From CAG-826 sp964504595 (GTDB lineage Bacteria > Bacillota_I > Bacilli_A > RFN20 > CAG-826): a stretch of 62,189 bases of DNA. Every line of letters starts with the position of its first letter. Position 1 is the first letter of the stretch. The position numbers were made by a program, and so were the translations under genes. Of the stretch, positions 51,530-59,271 are shown in pieces. The notes under the pieces are model-generated. The model was not told the DNA's origin, did no database searches, and saw only the letters and a program-made list of their open reading frames with translations. Location: NCBI GenBank assembly GCA_964504595.1, contig CAZDEE010000009.1, positions 1-62,189 of the forward strand, written 5' to 3'.

Positions 51530-53119
51530 ATGAGTAAAAATAAAATTAAATTGATAGGTAGTTTCCTTTTATTTGTATTAGCTAGCTGTGGAAATAAAAC
51601 ACCTAATACAGAAGGAAGGACAACAGTTACTTTATGGGGTTGGGGAGACCAAGCAGAAATTCAAGTTTTTAGTGATTTGCTCCAAGATTATAACAACACT
51701 AATGAAGATGGAATTTATGTTAATTTCGTTAAGAAACCATCTTCAAGTTATTATTCATCATTAGAAACAAATTTAACTGGTAGACAAGCTCCAGATTTAT
51801 TTTATGTTGGCGATTCAATGGTAAAAAGATACGCTAACGCCGATTATTTAGAAGATTTGACACCTTATATAAGTAAAAGCACAAGAATTGATACAAATGA
51901 TATTTGGCCATCTTTGATGGAAAGATTTCAATTCGATGCATCAAATTTTCAACATAGTAATGATTCTGAAATTTGGGGATTACCTAAAGATAATGGATCA
52001 ACAGTAATTTTTTATAATCAAGATGCTTTTGAAGCTCAAGGCATTAAGGTTATTAGTGTTAAAGACGAAGATAATGATGGTCTTGTTTCATATAATGGTG
52101 AAACTTATAAAGCCGTTGGATATGATTCAGAAAACAAAGTATTCAATAATAAAATTGCAATGACTTTTGAAGAATTAGAAGAAATATCAACATTGCTTGT
52201 TCATAATAATGCCCTTGCGAGCAAGCATCAAACTAAATGGAGTTTCTATTCAAGTTGGTGGTTTTTTGCAGGTTGGTCCGTTGGTGGCGATTGCATTCAA
52301 TTTAAAGAAACAGATGACCCAGCATATAGCGGTGGATATTGGGAGTTTACTTTAGATAATACTAATCCAAATTATCGAGTTTTAAAGGATGTTACAATTA
52401 ACAATCATCAATATACTAAAAATTCTTTTGTTGATTATTATGACTTAGAATATATGGCTAATTATGATAAGAAAGACGAATTAATTAATAACGGAACTTT
52501 AGTCGAGTTACCTTCTATATTTGAAATGTTTGAATATTGGATTGATATGTTTGATAGTGGTATTTCACCAAAACCAGAAGATATAAGCAATCAATTAGCA
52601 TTGTTTACAAACCAAGAAGTAGCGATGTATGTCACTGGTAGATATGATGTTGTTGAGTTTAGAAAAAATGCTAAATTTAACTGGGATTGCGCTCCACTTC
52701 CAAGACATAAGGATGGTGTTTCTGCCGGTCACAGCGGTTCAATGTGTTTATCTATGGCTAAAAAATCACAAAATAAAGATAAAGCATTTAAGATAATGGA
52801 ATATTTATGTGGGGTAGAAGGACAAGACGCTCTTGCTGAAACAGGTTTTAACGTTCCTTCCCAAATGAGTTTAGCTTACGATGAAACTAAAAACTTCTTA
52901 GCAAGTGATTTAAGACCTTATAATAATGAAGTGTTCTTAGATGCTGCAAAAGTTCAAAAAGGTGGAGACTGGACATATTTAAAAGATGATGCGTGGATTA
53001 ATATCTGGGCACCTACATTAAATGGTGATGTCTTAAATGGAGTTCAAACAACATCACAATTATTTAGCAAATATAAAACAAGAGTTAATGATGCTTTAAA
53101 GAAATATACAGAAAGATAG
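51530..53119 (+). CDS. Sugar ABC transporter substrate-binding lipoprotein
   Basis: A family 1 extracellular solute-binding lipoprotein (lipobox LASC), 529 residues. TTVTLWGWGDQAEIQVF near the mature N terminus, RQAPDLFYVGDSMVKRYA and KDKAFKIMEYLCG near the C terminus are typical of carbohydrate-binding MalE/MsmE-type proteins. Long insertions make it larger than the usual 420-450. The gene heads an operon with two permeases and an ATPase, so it should determine the sugar imported, probably the oligosaccharide released by the GH43/GH2 pair (inferred from location). AAGGAGGAT precedes the start. Confidence 0.88.
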   Translation: MSKNKIKLIGSFLLFVLASCGNKTPNTEGRTTVTLWGWGDQAEIQVFSDLLQDYNNTNEDGIYVNFVKKPSSSYYSSLETNLTGRQAPDLFYVGDSMVKRYANADYLEDLTPYISKSTRIDTNDIWPSLMERFQFDASNFQHSNDSEIWGLPKDNGSTVIFYNQDAFEAQGIKVISVKDEDNDGLVSYNGETYKAVGYDSENKVFNNKIAMTFEELEEISTLLVHNNALASKHQTKWSFYSSWWFFAGWSVGGDCIQFKETDDPAYSGGYWEFTLDNTNPNYRVLKDVTINNHQYTKNSFVDYYDLEYMANYDKKDELINNGTLVELPSIFEMFEYWIDMFDSGISPKPEDISNQLALFTNQEVAMYVTGRYDVVEFRKNAKFNWDCAPLPRHKDGVSAGHSGSMCLSMAKKSQNKDKAFKIMEYLCGVEGQDALAETGFNVPSQMSLAYDETKNFLASDLRPYNNEVFLDAAKVQKGGDWTYLKDDAWINIWAPTLNGDVLNGVQTTSQLFSKYKTRVNDALKKYTER

Positions 53120-53125
53120 AATATT

Positions 53126-54097
53126 ATGAAGTTATTAAGTGAAAAATGCAAAAAGCATAAAATAAAAACTCATGATCATAGTGAACAAATTTATGGAATG
53201 CTTTTTGCAGCTATTCCAATTGTGGGTTTTCTTTTATTTGGAATAATTCCATTAGTTATAAGTTTAATAATGTCATTTAATGATGTTCCATCTTTTAGTA
53301 TTCAAGATATTCATAAATTTAATACTGGTAGTATTTTTACTAATTACATTGAAATATTTAAAGATGAGAAGTTTTACTTATCAATTTTAAACACATTAAA
53401 AGCAATGATTGCACTTCCAATTTCAATGATTATTGGACTTGTTTTAGCGGTTATTTTACAACAAAAAATTAGAGGTAGTAAATTATTTAGGACCATATTT
53501 TTTATACCATATGTTTGTTCTATTGTCGCTGTTACATTAATGTGGAGAACAATGTTAGACAAAAATTATGGAATTATAAATCAATTTTTAGGTTTATTTA
53601 ATATAGAACCAATAGCGTGGTTGACAAATCCAGATTATTTTATGACTGCAATGATTATTATGATTTCTTGGTGTAGTATCGGATTTAATTTAATTCTCTA
53701 TAGTGCAGCATTAACTGGGATTTCTCCTTCTGTTTATGAAGCAGCAGAAATGGATGGAGCGGGGACATTTAGAAAGTTCTTTAAAATTACTTTACCTTTA
53801 TTATCCCCAACGACATTCTATTTATTGATTATAGGAATGATAGGATCGTTACAAGAATTTGCGAGATTTCAATCTATAAACGCAGTAAATAGTAATTTAA
53901 TATCGCCAACTGGTCCAAATGATAGTGGATTAACAATTGTATTTTATTTATATAACAAAGCATTTGGAGAAGCAGGAGGCTTAGGTAAAGCAGCTGCGGT
54001 ATCTTGGGTTTTAACAATTGTAACAATTTTATTAACGGCAATTAATTTTATAGGTTCGAAGAAGTGGGTGTATTCAAATGACAAAAAATCCAGCTAA
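53126..54097 (+). CDS. Sugar ABC transporter permease (MalF/UgpA-type)
   Basis: A 323-residue permease with six predicted helices, from about residue 30 to 310. The cytoplasmic EAA loop is VYEAAEMDGAGTFRKFFKITLPLLSP (read in two parts, about 208-233). ALTGISPSVYEAAEMDGAG is the family signature. It lies 6 nt after the binding-protein gene, with little Shine-Dalgarno visible, and overlaps the next permease by 20 nt. Confidence 0.9.
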   Translation: MKLLSEKCKKHKIKTHDHSEQIYGMLFAAIPIVGFLLFGIIPLVISLIMSFNDVPSFSIQDIHKFNTGSIFTNYIEIFKDEKFYLSILNTLKAMIALPISMIIGLVLAVILQQKIRGSKLFRTIFFIPYVCSIVAVTLMWRTMLDKNYGIINQFLGLFNIEPIAWLTNPDYFMTAMIIMISWCSIGFNLILYSAALTGISPSVYEAAEMDGAGTFRKFFKITLPLLSPTTFYLLIIGMIGSLQEFARFQSINAVNSNLISPTGPNDSGLTIVFYLYNKAFGEAGGLGKAAAVSWVLTIVTILLTAINFIGSKKWVYSNDKKSS

Positions 54098-54944
54098 AAA
54101 AATAATTAGTTATATAATTTTGATTATATTTACTTTAATCTATTTAATACCGTTTTATATTGTTTTTATAACTTCAATTAAAGCAAATAATCAAATTGCT
54201 ACACAAAATCCATTTATTTGGTTTCCAACTACTGAACAATTAGGATTTCAAGGCTATAGAGATATTTTTGAAACATATACGATATTTGAAACTGGAGAAA
54301 GCATGATTTTAGTTGGTTTGAAAAATACAATTTTAATTATGATTCCAGTAATTATAGGGGGTATGTTTTCTTCGTCTATTGCGGCTTATGCCTATGCTAA
54401 ATTAAAATTTAAGGGCAAGAAAATAATGTTTGGAATTTTGATGTTTTCAATGATGCTTCCTTCAATTATTTTATTAATACCTTCATATTTTATGTATGAT
54501 AATTTAGGAATAACAGAAAGTTTCCCATTTTTCCCTTTGATTGTTCCTCCAATGTTTGGAAGTGCGACTTGTGTCTTCTTTTTAAAAGGATATTATGAAT
54601 CGATTCCTAATGATTTATTAGATAGCGCAAAGATAGATGGATTAAGTTATGGAAAAACATTTTTTAAAGTCATTCTTCCACTTGCAAAACCAGCAATATT
54701 TGCACAAGCATTGCTAGGTATTGTTGCATGTTATAACGACTATCTTTTACCTTTAACTTATTTAGTTAATGAAAAAGATTATACATTACAAATCGCTTTA
54801 CAAATGTTCTCCACTGGAAACAATAATAATTTGCCGACAGTTATGGCAGGGGCGGTAATATCTATTTTACCAATACTTATTTTATACTTCTGTTTGCAAA
54901 AATATTTTATAAGTGGTTTAACAACATCTGGTATTAAGGGGTAA
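54078..54944 (+). CDS. Sugar ABC transporter permease (MalG/UgpE-type)
   Basis: A 288-residue permease with six helices and the EAA loop IPNDLLDSAKIDGLSYGKTFFKVILPLAKP (read in parts, about 175-205). Its first helix (about 9-30) and the C-terminal SGLTTSGIKG are typical of the MalG half. It overlaps the first permease by 20 nt, indicating translational coupling, and ends 5 nt before the ATPase gene. Confidence 0.9.
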   Translation: MTKNPAKKIISYIILIIFTLIYLIPFYIVFITSIKANNQIATQNPFIWFPTTEQLGFQGYRDIFETYTIFETGESMILVGLKNTILIMIPVIIGGMFSSSIAAYAYAKLKFKGKKIMFGILMFSMMLPSIILLIPSYFMYDNLGITESFPFFPLIVPPMFGSATCVFFLKGYYESIPNDLLDSAKIDGLSYGKTFFKVILPLAKPAIFAQALLGIVACYNDYLLPLTYLVNEKDYTLQIALQMFSTGNNNNLPTVMAGAVISILPILILYFCLQKYFISGLTTSGIKG

Positions 54945-54949
54945 ATATA

Positions 54950-56404
54950 ATGAAAAGTGTAAAAAAAGAAAAAAAGTTAATTGATAAACAAATAAAAAAA
55001 GAAAAGATAAAAGTTCATAATCAAATGATTAAAAGGCAAAAAGAAAGCCTTACTTTAGAAAAAATTGCACCATCTGATTCTTTTATTTCTTTACAACATA
55101 TTAATAAAATCTATGATAATCACATTCAAGCTGTTTATGATTTTAATTTAGAAATAAAGGAAAAAGAGTTTATTGTCTTTGTAGGACCTTCTGGATGTGG
55201 TAAATCAACAACTTTAAGAATGATTGCGGGATTAGAGGACATTACATATGGTGATTTATATATAGATGGTGTTTATTCTAATGCAATACAAGCGAAAAAT
55301 AGAAATATTGCTATGGTCTTTCAAAGTTATGCATTATATCCTCATTTAAGTGTTTATGAAAATATGGCTTTTAGTTTAAGAATACAGAAATTATCTAAAG
55401 CTGAAATCGATGAAAGAATTAAAAAAACGGCAGAGATATTAGAACTTACAGATTATTTAGACCGTAAGCCTAATGCTTTGAGTGGAGGACAATGTCAAAG
55501 AGTGGCTTTAGGTAGAGCTATTGTAAGGGATAGTAAAATCTTCTTAATGGATGAACCATTAAGTAACCTTGATGCAAAGTTACGTGTTTCTATGCGCAGT
55601 GAAATTATTAAATTGCATAAAGATTTAAATGCAACAACAATCTATGTTACACACGATCAAACCGAAGCAATGACTATGGCAACAAGAATAGTTGTTATGA
55701 ATAAAGGATATATCCAACAAATAGGAACTCCACAAGAAATTTATAATCAACCCGCGAATACTTTTGTCGCAACATTTATTGGCTCACCATCAATGAATTT
55801 AGTTGATATTACTTGTACAGATAAACTTGTTTTTGATAATGGATTTACAATAAATCTAACTAAAGAACAAAAAAATATGATATATGATTTTATTAATAAT
55901 AGTTTAAATTCCGCTAAAAAAGAATTAGCGAATATTGAAGAAAATAATATTGATAAAATTGAATTGTTGAAAAAGATTGCTTCTATCAAAGAATCATCGG
56001 AGATAAAAAATGCTTCTCAAGAAATTAAGAAACTTGAATATGAAATTGAAATTCTTGATAAGGCAAATGAACGCAGAACTGAATTGCTAAATATTATTGA
56101 GCAATACGAACAAATGATTGATAAAAAAGAATTAAAGCTCATATTTGGTATACGTCCTGATGAAATATATGAAACATTAGAAATTAGTAAAAAAGTAGAA
56201 CCTTCAAATCCATTTAAAATTAAGGTTGATATTGCTGAATTGCTAGGTAATCAGTATTATGTCCATACTAAATTTGGAAATTCAAATATAATATTTATTA
56301 CTCCGGCAGAAAAGATTATCAATAATAATGAAGAAATGGAAATAGTTATTAACAAAAGAAAATATCATTTATTTGATGCGGTCACGAAAAAGATTATTTA
56401 TTAA
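54950..56404 (+). CDS. Sugar ABC transporter ATPase (MsmX/UgpC-type) with charged extension and coiled-coil insertion
   Basis: A 484-residue ATPase, about 110 longer than MsmX. A Lys-rich N-terminal extension (1-40) precedes the ABC domain. Walker A is GPSGCGKST (79-87), the signature SGGQCQR (178-184; Cys where Gln or Arg is usual), Walker B IFLMDEPLSNLDAKLR. A stretch of Glu/Lys/Asn-rich coiled coil (about 305-395) interrupts the C-terminal OB-fold regulatory domain, before FGIRPDEI. Many Firmicutes use one shared MsmX; here the ATPase is encoded with its own permeases. A terminator follows. Confidence 0.9.
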   Translation: MKSVKKEKKLIDKQIKKEKIKVHNQMIKRQKESLTLEKIAPSDSFISLQHINKIYDNHIQAVYDFNLEIKEKEFIVFVGPSGCGKSTTLRMIAGLEDITYGDLYIDGVYSNAIQAKNRNIAMVFQSYALYPHLSVYENMAFSLRIQKLSKAEIDERIKKTAEILELTDYLDRKPNALSGGQCQRVALGRAIVRDSKIFLMDEPLSNLDAKLRVSMRSEIIKLHKDLNATTIYVTHDQTEAMTMATRIVVMNKGYIQQIGTPQEIYNQPANTFVATFIGSPSMNLVDITCTDKLVFDNGFTINLTKEQKNMIYDFINNSLNSAKKELANIEENNIDKIELLKKIASIKESSEIKNASQEIKKLEYEIEILDKANERRTELLNIIEQYEQMIDKKELKLIFGIRPDEIYETLEISKKVEPSNPFKIKVDIAELLGNQYYVHTKFGNSNIIFITPAEKIINNNEEMEIVINKRKYHLFDAVTKKIIY

Positions 56405-56411
56405 TAAATTT

Positions 56412-56449
56412 GAGATTATTATTGCTTATATGCAGTGATAATCTTTTTA
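56412..56449 (+). terminator. Terminator of the sugar ABC operon
   Basis: AGATTATTATTGC pairs with GCAGTGATAATCT around a short loop, then TTTTT. Confidence 0.8.
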
Positions 56450-56470
56450 TTTAACATATTTAATTAAGTG

Positions 56471-56499
56471 TTGCAATATTGACTTATAAAGCATATAAT
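56471..56499 (+). promoter_or_regulatory. Promoter of the rimP-nusA-infB operon
   Basis: TTGCAA (56471-56476), exactly 17 nt and consensus TATAAT (56494-56499), 92 nt before rimP. Confidence 0.75.
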
Positions 56500-56505
56500 A
56501 ATTGT

Positions 56506-56575
56506 GTTAAACGACTTGGTCGCTTAATGTCTATATGTTTTTAGCGAGTGAGGAAAAACCTCACTCTTTCTATTG
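56506..56575 (+). promoter_or_regulatory. Structured 5' leader of rimP
   Basis: GAGTGAGG-AAAAA-CCTCACTC (56546-56566) is a perfect 8-bp hairpin followed by TTTC. A hairpin just before rimP is a recurrent feature of this operon in Firmicutes. Upstream TCGCT (56520-56524) can pair with AGCGA (56543-56547), sharing two bases with that hairpin, so the two may exclude each other. Confidence 0.6.
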
Positions 56576-56591
56576 AAATGGAGGATAATTA

Positions 56592-57053
56592 ATGAATCTT
56601 GAGCAACTTAATTTGCATTTTACATCATTACTTGAAGAAAAAGGTTATGAATTATGCGAATTAACTTTTAAAAAGGAAAATAATGAACTAACGTTGCATT
56701 TTGCTATTGATAAAATAGATGGCATAATGGATTTAGATGCAACAGTTTCACTTTCTGAATTAATTTCTATTGAATTGGACAATTTAAATTGGGGAGATGA
56801 ACCATATACTCTCGATGTTTCTAGTGCGGGTGCGGAACGCTCAATATCTGTTGATAAATTAGAAAAGTACATTGGGAAATATATCAATATTCATCTTGTT
56901 AATCCTCTTGATGGAGATAATTATATAGAAGGTGAATTAAGCGAGGTTAATAGTGATGAAATAATTATTATTAAAACCATTAAAACTAGAAAGAAAAACA
57001 TTAAAGTCGTTAGAGCTAATATCGATAAAGCTCGATTAGCAATTAAGTTTTAG
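56592..57053 (+). CDS. rimP: Ribosome maturation factor RimP
   Basis: A 153-residue factor for assembly of the 30S subunit. The N-terminal ferredoxin-like domain contains LTFKKENNELTLHFAIDK and the SELISIELDN helix, and the conserved LDVSSAGAERSI near residue 74 leads to the SH3-like C-terminal domain. An ATGGAGG-type ribosome binding site precedes the start. First gene of the canonical transcription/translation operon; nusA begins 19 nt later. Confidence 0.93.
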   Translation: MNLEQLNLHFTSLLEEKGYELCELTFKKENNELTLHFAIDKIDGIMDLDATVSLSELISIELDNLNWGDEPYTLDVSSAGAERSISVDKLEKYIGKYINIHLVNPLDGDNYIEGELSEVNSDEIIIIKTIKTRKKNIKVVRANIDKARLAIKF

Positions 57054-57072
57054 ATAAAAGAGGAATAGATTT

Positions 57073-58683
57073 ATGATTAATGCAAAAGAATTTATTAAGG
57101 CTTTAAATGAATTAGAAGCCGTGAAAGGAATTTCTAAAGAATCCATTATTGAAGCTTTAAAAGAAGCTATGGAAAAAGGATTTATCAAGCAATTAGGTAT
57201 TGTTAGCAATGGTGATTTAGAAGAAGCTAAAGTACGCGTTGACATTGATGCTAAAAAAGGAACAATTGAAATGTGCGTTTTAAAAACCGTTGTTGAAGAA
57301 GTTGAAGATGACTTTTTACAAATTTCTTTAGAAGACGCTAATAAAGACGCTAATATTTATAAAGTTGGCGATATTTATGAAATACCAGTTTCTACTGATG
57401 AATTAACAAAATTAACTGCGCAAAATGTTAAATCTGTTTTACGCCAAAAGATTGCAGAAGCAGAAAAAATTGCGATTTATAATGCGTATATTGATAAAAA
57501 AGGCGAAATGATTCGTGGTGTTGTTGAAAAAGTTGATGAAAGATCGGCAATTGTAAATATTGGTAGAACAAGTGTTTATCTTCCTAACTCACAAAAAATA
57601 CCAGGTGAAACATTCCGTGTAGGTGATCAAATTCGTTTGTATGTTGTTGATGTATTAAGCAATACAAAAGGTGCTCAAATAAATGTTTCTCGTACTGATC
57701 CAGGATATTTAAAACGTTTATTTGAAGAAGAAATTACCGAAATTTATGAAGGCATAGTATTGATTAAAGATATTGCTCGTGAAGCGGGAGAACGTAGTAA
57801 AGTTGCTGTCGTTACATTAGATCCAAATATCGATCCTATCGGAGCTTGTATTGGACAAAATGGAAGTCGTATTCAAAAAATTTGTGCTTCATTAGGAAAT
57901 GCTCGTGAAAAAGAAAAAATAGATATTATTGCCTATACAGAAAATGCAGGATTATATATTATTGAGGCTTTAAAACCAGCAAATGTTGTCGGTATTCATT
58001 TAGATGAAGAAAATAAACGCGCTGTTGCGGTTGTTAGAAATAATGAATTATCTTTAGCAATTGGTAAACGTGGAGTTAATGCTCGTCTTGCTGTTCGCTT
58101 AACCGGATGGACAATTGATATTAAAGAACAAGATGACGCAATGAGAGAAGGAATTAACTTCATTACTAAAGAAGAATTAATTAGACAAGATGAATTAAAG
58201 AAATCTATCTTATCGACACCAGTTTATAATGATGATTTAGTTGAAGAAGAAACAAAAGAAGAATATTATACTGAAGAAAATGTTGAAGAAGTAATTAAAG
58301 AAGATGATTCAGTTGTTGAAGAAATTATTGAATCCGAAGTTACTGAAGAATTACCTGTAGAAACAGTAGAAGTGGAAGAAACAACTAAAGTAGATACAAA
58401 AGTTACTCTTGCTGACTTAGAAAAAGAATTAGAAAACGAAAAAACTCGTCGCGATCGTCAATCTCAATATGGTGCACGTCGTAAAAAGGTTTATCGTACA
58501 GAAGAGGAAGAAACCGAAACAGAAGAATCAGTTTCTACAATCGATCGTTCAACATATATGTCTATTTATACTGATGAAGAATTAGAAGAATTTGAACGTG
58601 AAGAACAATTAGAAGATGAGTATGAAGAAGATGAAATCGATTATGATGAATTTGATTCATATTACGATGATGATGACAGATAA
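57073..58683 (+). CDS. nusA: Transcription termination/antitermination factor NusA with acidic tail
   Basis: The RNA polymerase-binding factor modulates pausing, termination and antitermination. The N-terminal domain spans about 1-125, S1 about 135-200 (GEMIRGVVEKVDERSAIV), then KH1 (GACIGQNGSRIQKI, about 255-270) and KH2 (LAIGKRGVNARLAVRLTGW, about 332-350). B. subtilis NusA ends near 370; here residues about 375-536 form a very acidic, low-complexity tail rich in Glu and Asp with a short basic stretch (RRDRQSQYGARRKK). The tail resembles the acidic domains of some NusA proteins but is not homologous to the E. coli AR repeats by eye. Start follows GAGGA. Confidence 0.93.
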   Translation: MINAKEFIKALNELEAVKGISKESIIEALKEAMEKGFIKQLGIVSNGDLEEAKVRVDIDAKKGTIEMCVLKTVVEEVEDDFLQISLEDANKDANIYKVGDIYEIPVSTDELTKLTAQNVKSVLRQKIAEAEKIAIYNAYIDKKGEMIRGVVEKVDERSAIVNIGRTSVYLPNSQKIPGETFRVGDQIRLYVVDVLSNTKGAQINVSRTDPGYLKRLFEEEITEIYEGIVLIKDIAREAGERSKVAVVTLDPNIDPIGACIGQNGSRIQKICASLGNAREKEKIDIIAYTENAGLYIIEALKPANVVGIHLDEENKRAVAVVRNNELSLAIGKRGVNARLAVRLTGWTIDIKEQDDAMREGINFITKEELIRQDELKKSILSTPVYNDDLVEEETKEEYYTEENVEEVIKEDDSVVEEIIESEVTEELPVETVEVEETTKVDTKVTLADLEKELENEKTRRDRQSQYGARRKKVYRTEEEETETEESVSTIDRSTYMSIYTDEELEEFEREEQLEDEYEEDEIDYDEFDSYYDDDDR

Positions 58684-58710
58684 TAAATACTAGGAGTAAA
58701 TCAAATCATT

Positions 58711-58968
58711 ATGAAAAAGATTCCAATGAGAAGATGCGTTGCCACACTTGAAATGTGTGAAAAAAGAGAATTACTTCGAATTGTTCGTACTCCAGAAGGT
58801 GATATTGTTGTTGATCTTACAGGTAAAGCTAATGGAAGAGGCGCCTATATTAAAAAATCAAAGGAAGCTTTAGAAATTGCTCGTAAAAAGAAATCTCTTG
58901 AAAGGGCATTAGAAAGAGAAATTCCTGAAGAAGTATATTTGAAAATCGAAGGATTATTAAATGACTGA
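58711..58968 (+). CDS. rnpM: YlxR/RnpM, RNase P-modulating protein
   Basis: An 85-residue nucleic acid-binding protein (DUF448). RRCVATLEMCEKRELLRIVR and the GRGAYI motif with its surrounding lysines are diagnostic. YlxR of Bacillus subtilis has been shown to affect RNase P and other gene expression. It overlaps ylxQ by 8 nt. Confidence 0.93.
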   Translation: MKKIPMRRCVATLEMCEKRELLRIVRTPEGDIVVDLTGKANGRGAYIKKSKEALEIARKKKSLERALEREIPEEVYLKIEGLLND

Positions 58969-59251
58969 TAAAGTATTAGGATATATAGGACTTGCTATAC
59001 GAGGAAAATATATTCTTCTAGGTGAAGATAATTTAAAGAAAATAAAAAAAGGAAATATTATCATTTTAGCAAGTGACGCAAGTGCTAATTTAAAGGAAAA
59101 AGTTATTTTCAAAGCATCGCTTGCTGAAGTTGAAGTTATTTCATTATTTGATAAAAATACCTTAGGACAATTACTTAATAAAAATCAAGTTGCAATATTA
59201 ATTGTGACAAATCATTCATTGGCAACACAAATTAAAAAAGCAGTTAATTAA
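58961..59251 (+). CDS. ylxQ: L7Ae-family ribosomal protein YlxQ
   Basis: A 96-residue protein of the L7Ae/L30e/Gadd45 fold (YlxQ/RplGA), which binds kink-turn RNA. GLAIRGKYILLGEDNLKK and ILASDASANLKEKV show the N-terminal half of the fold. Start overlaps rnpM by 8 nt. Its usual place, between rnpM and infB, is kept. Confidence 0.9.
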   Translation: MTDKVLGYIGLAIRGKYILLGEDNLKKIKKGNIIILASDASANLKEKVIFKASLAEVEVISLFDKNTLGQLLNKNQVAILIVTNHSLATQIKKAVN

Positions 59252-59271
59252 AATTAAAGGGGAGTGATCCT

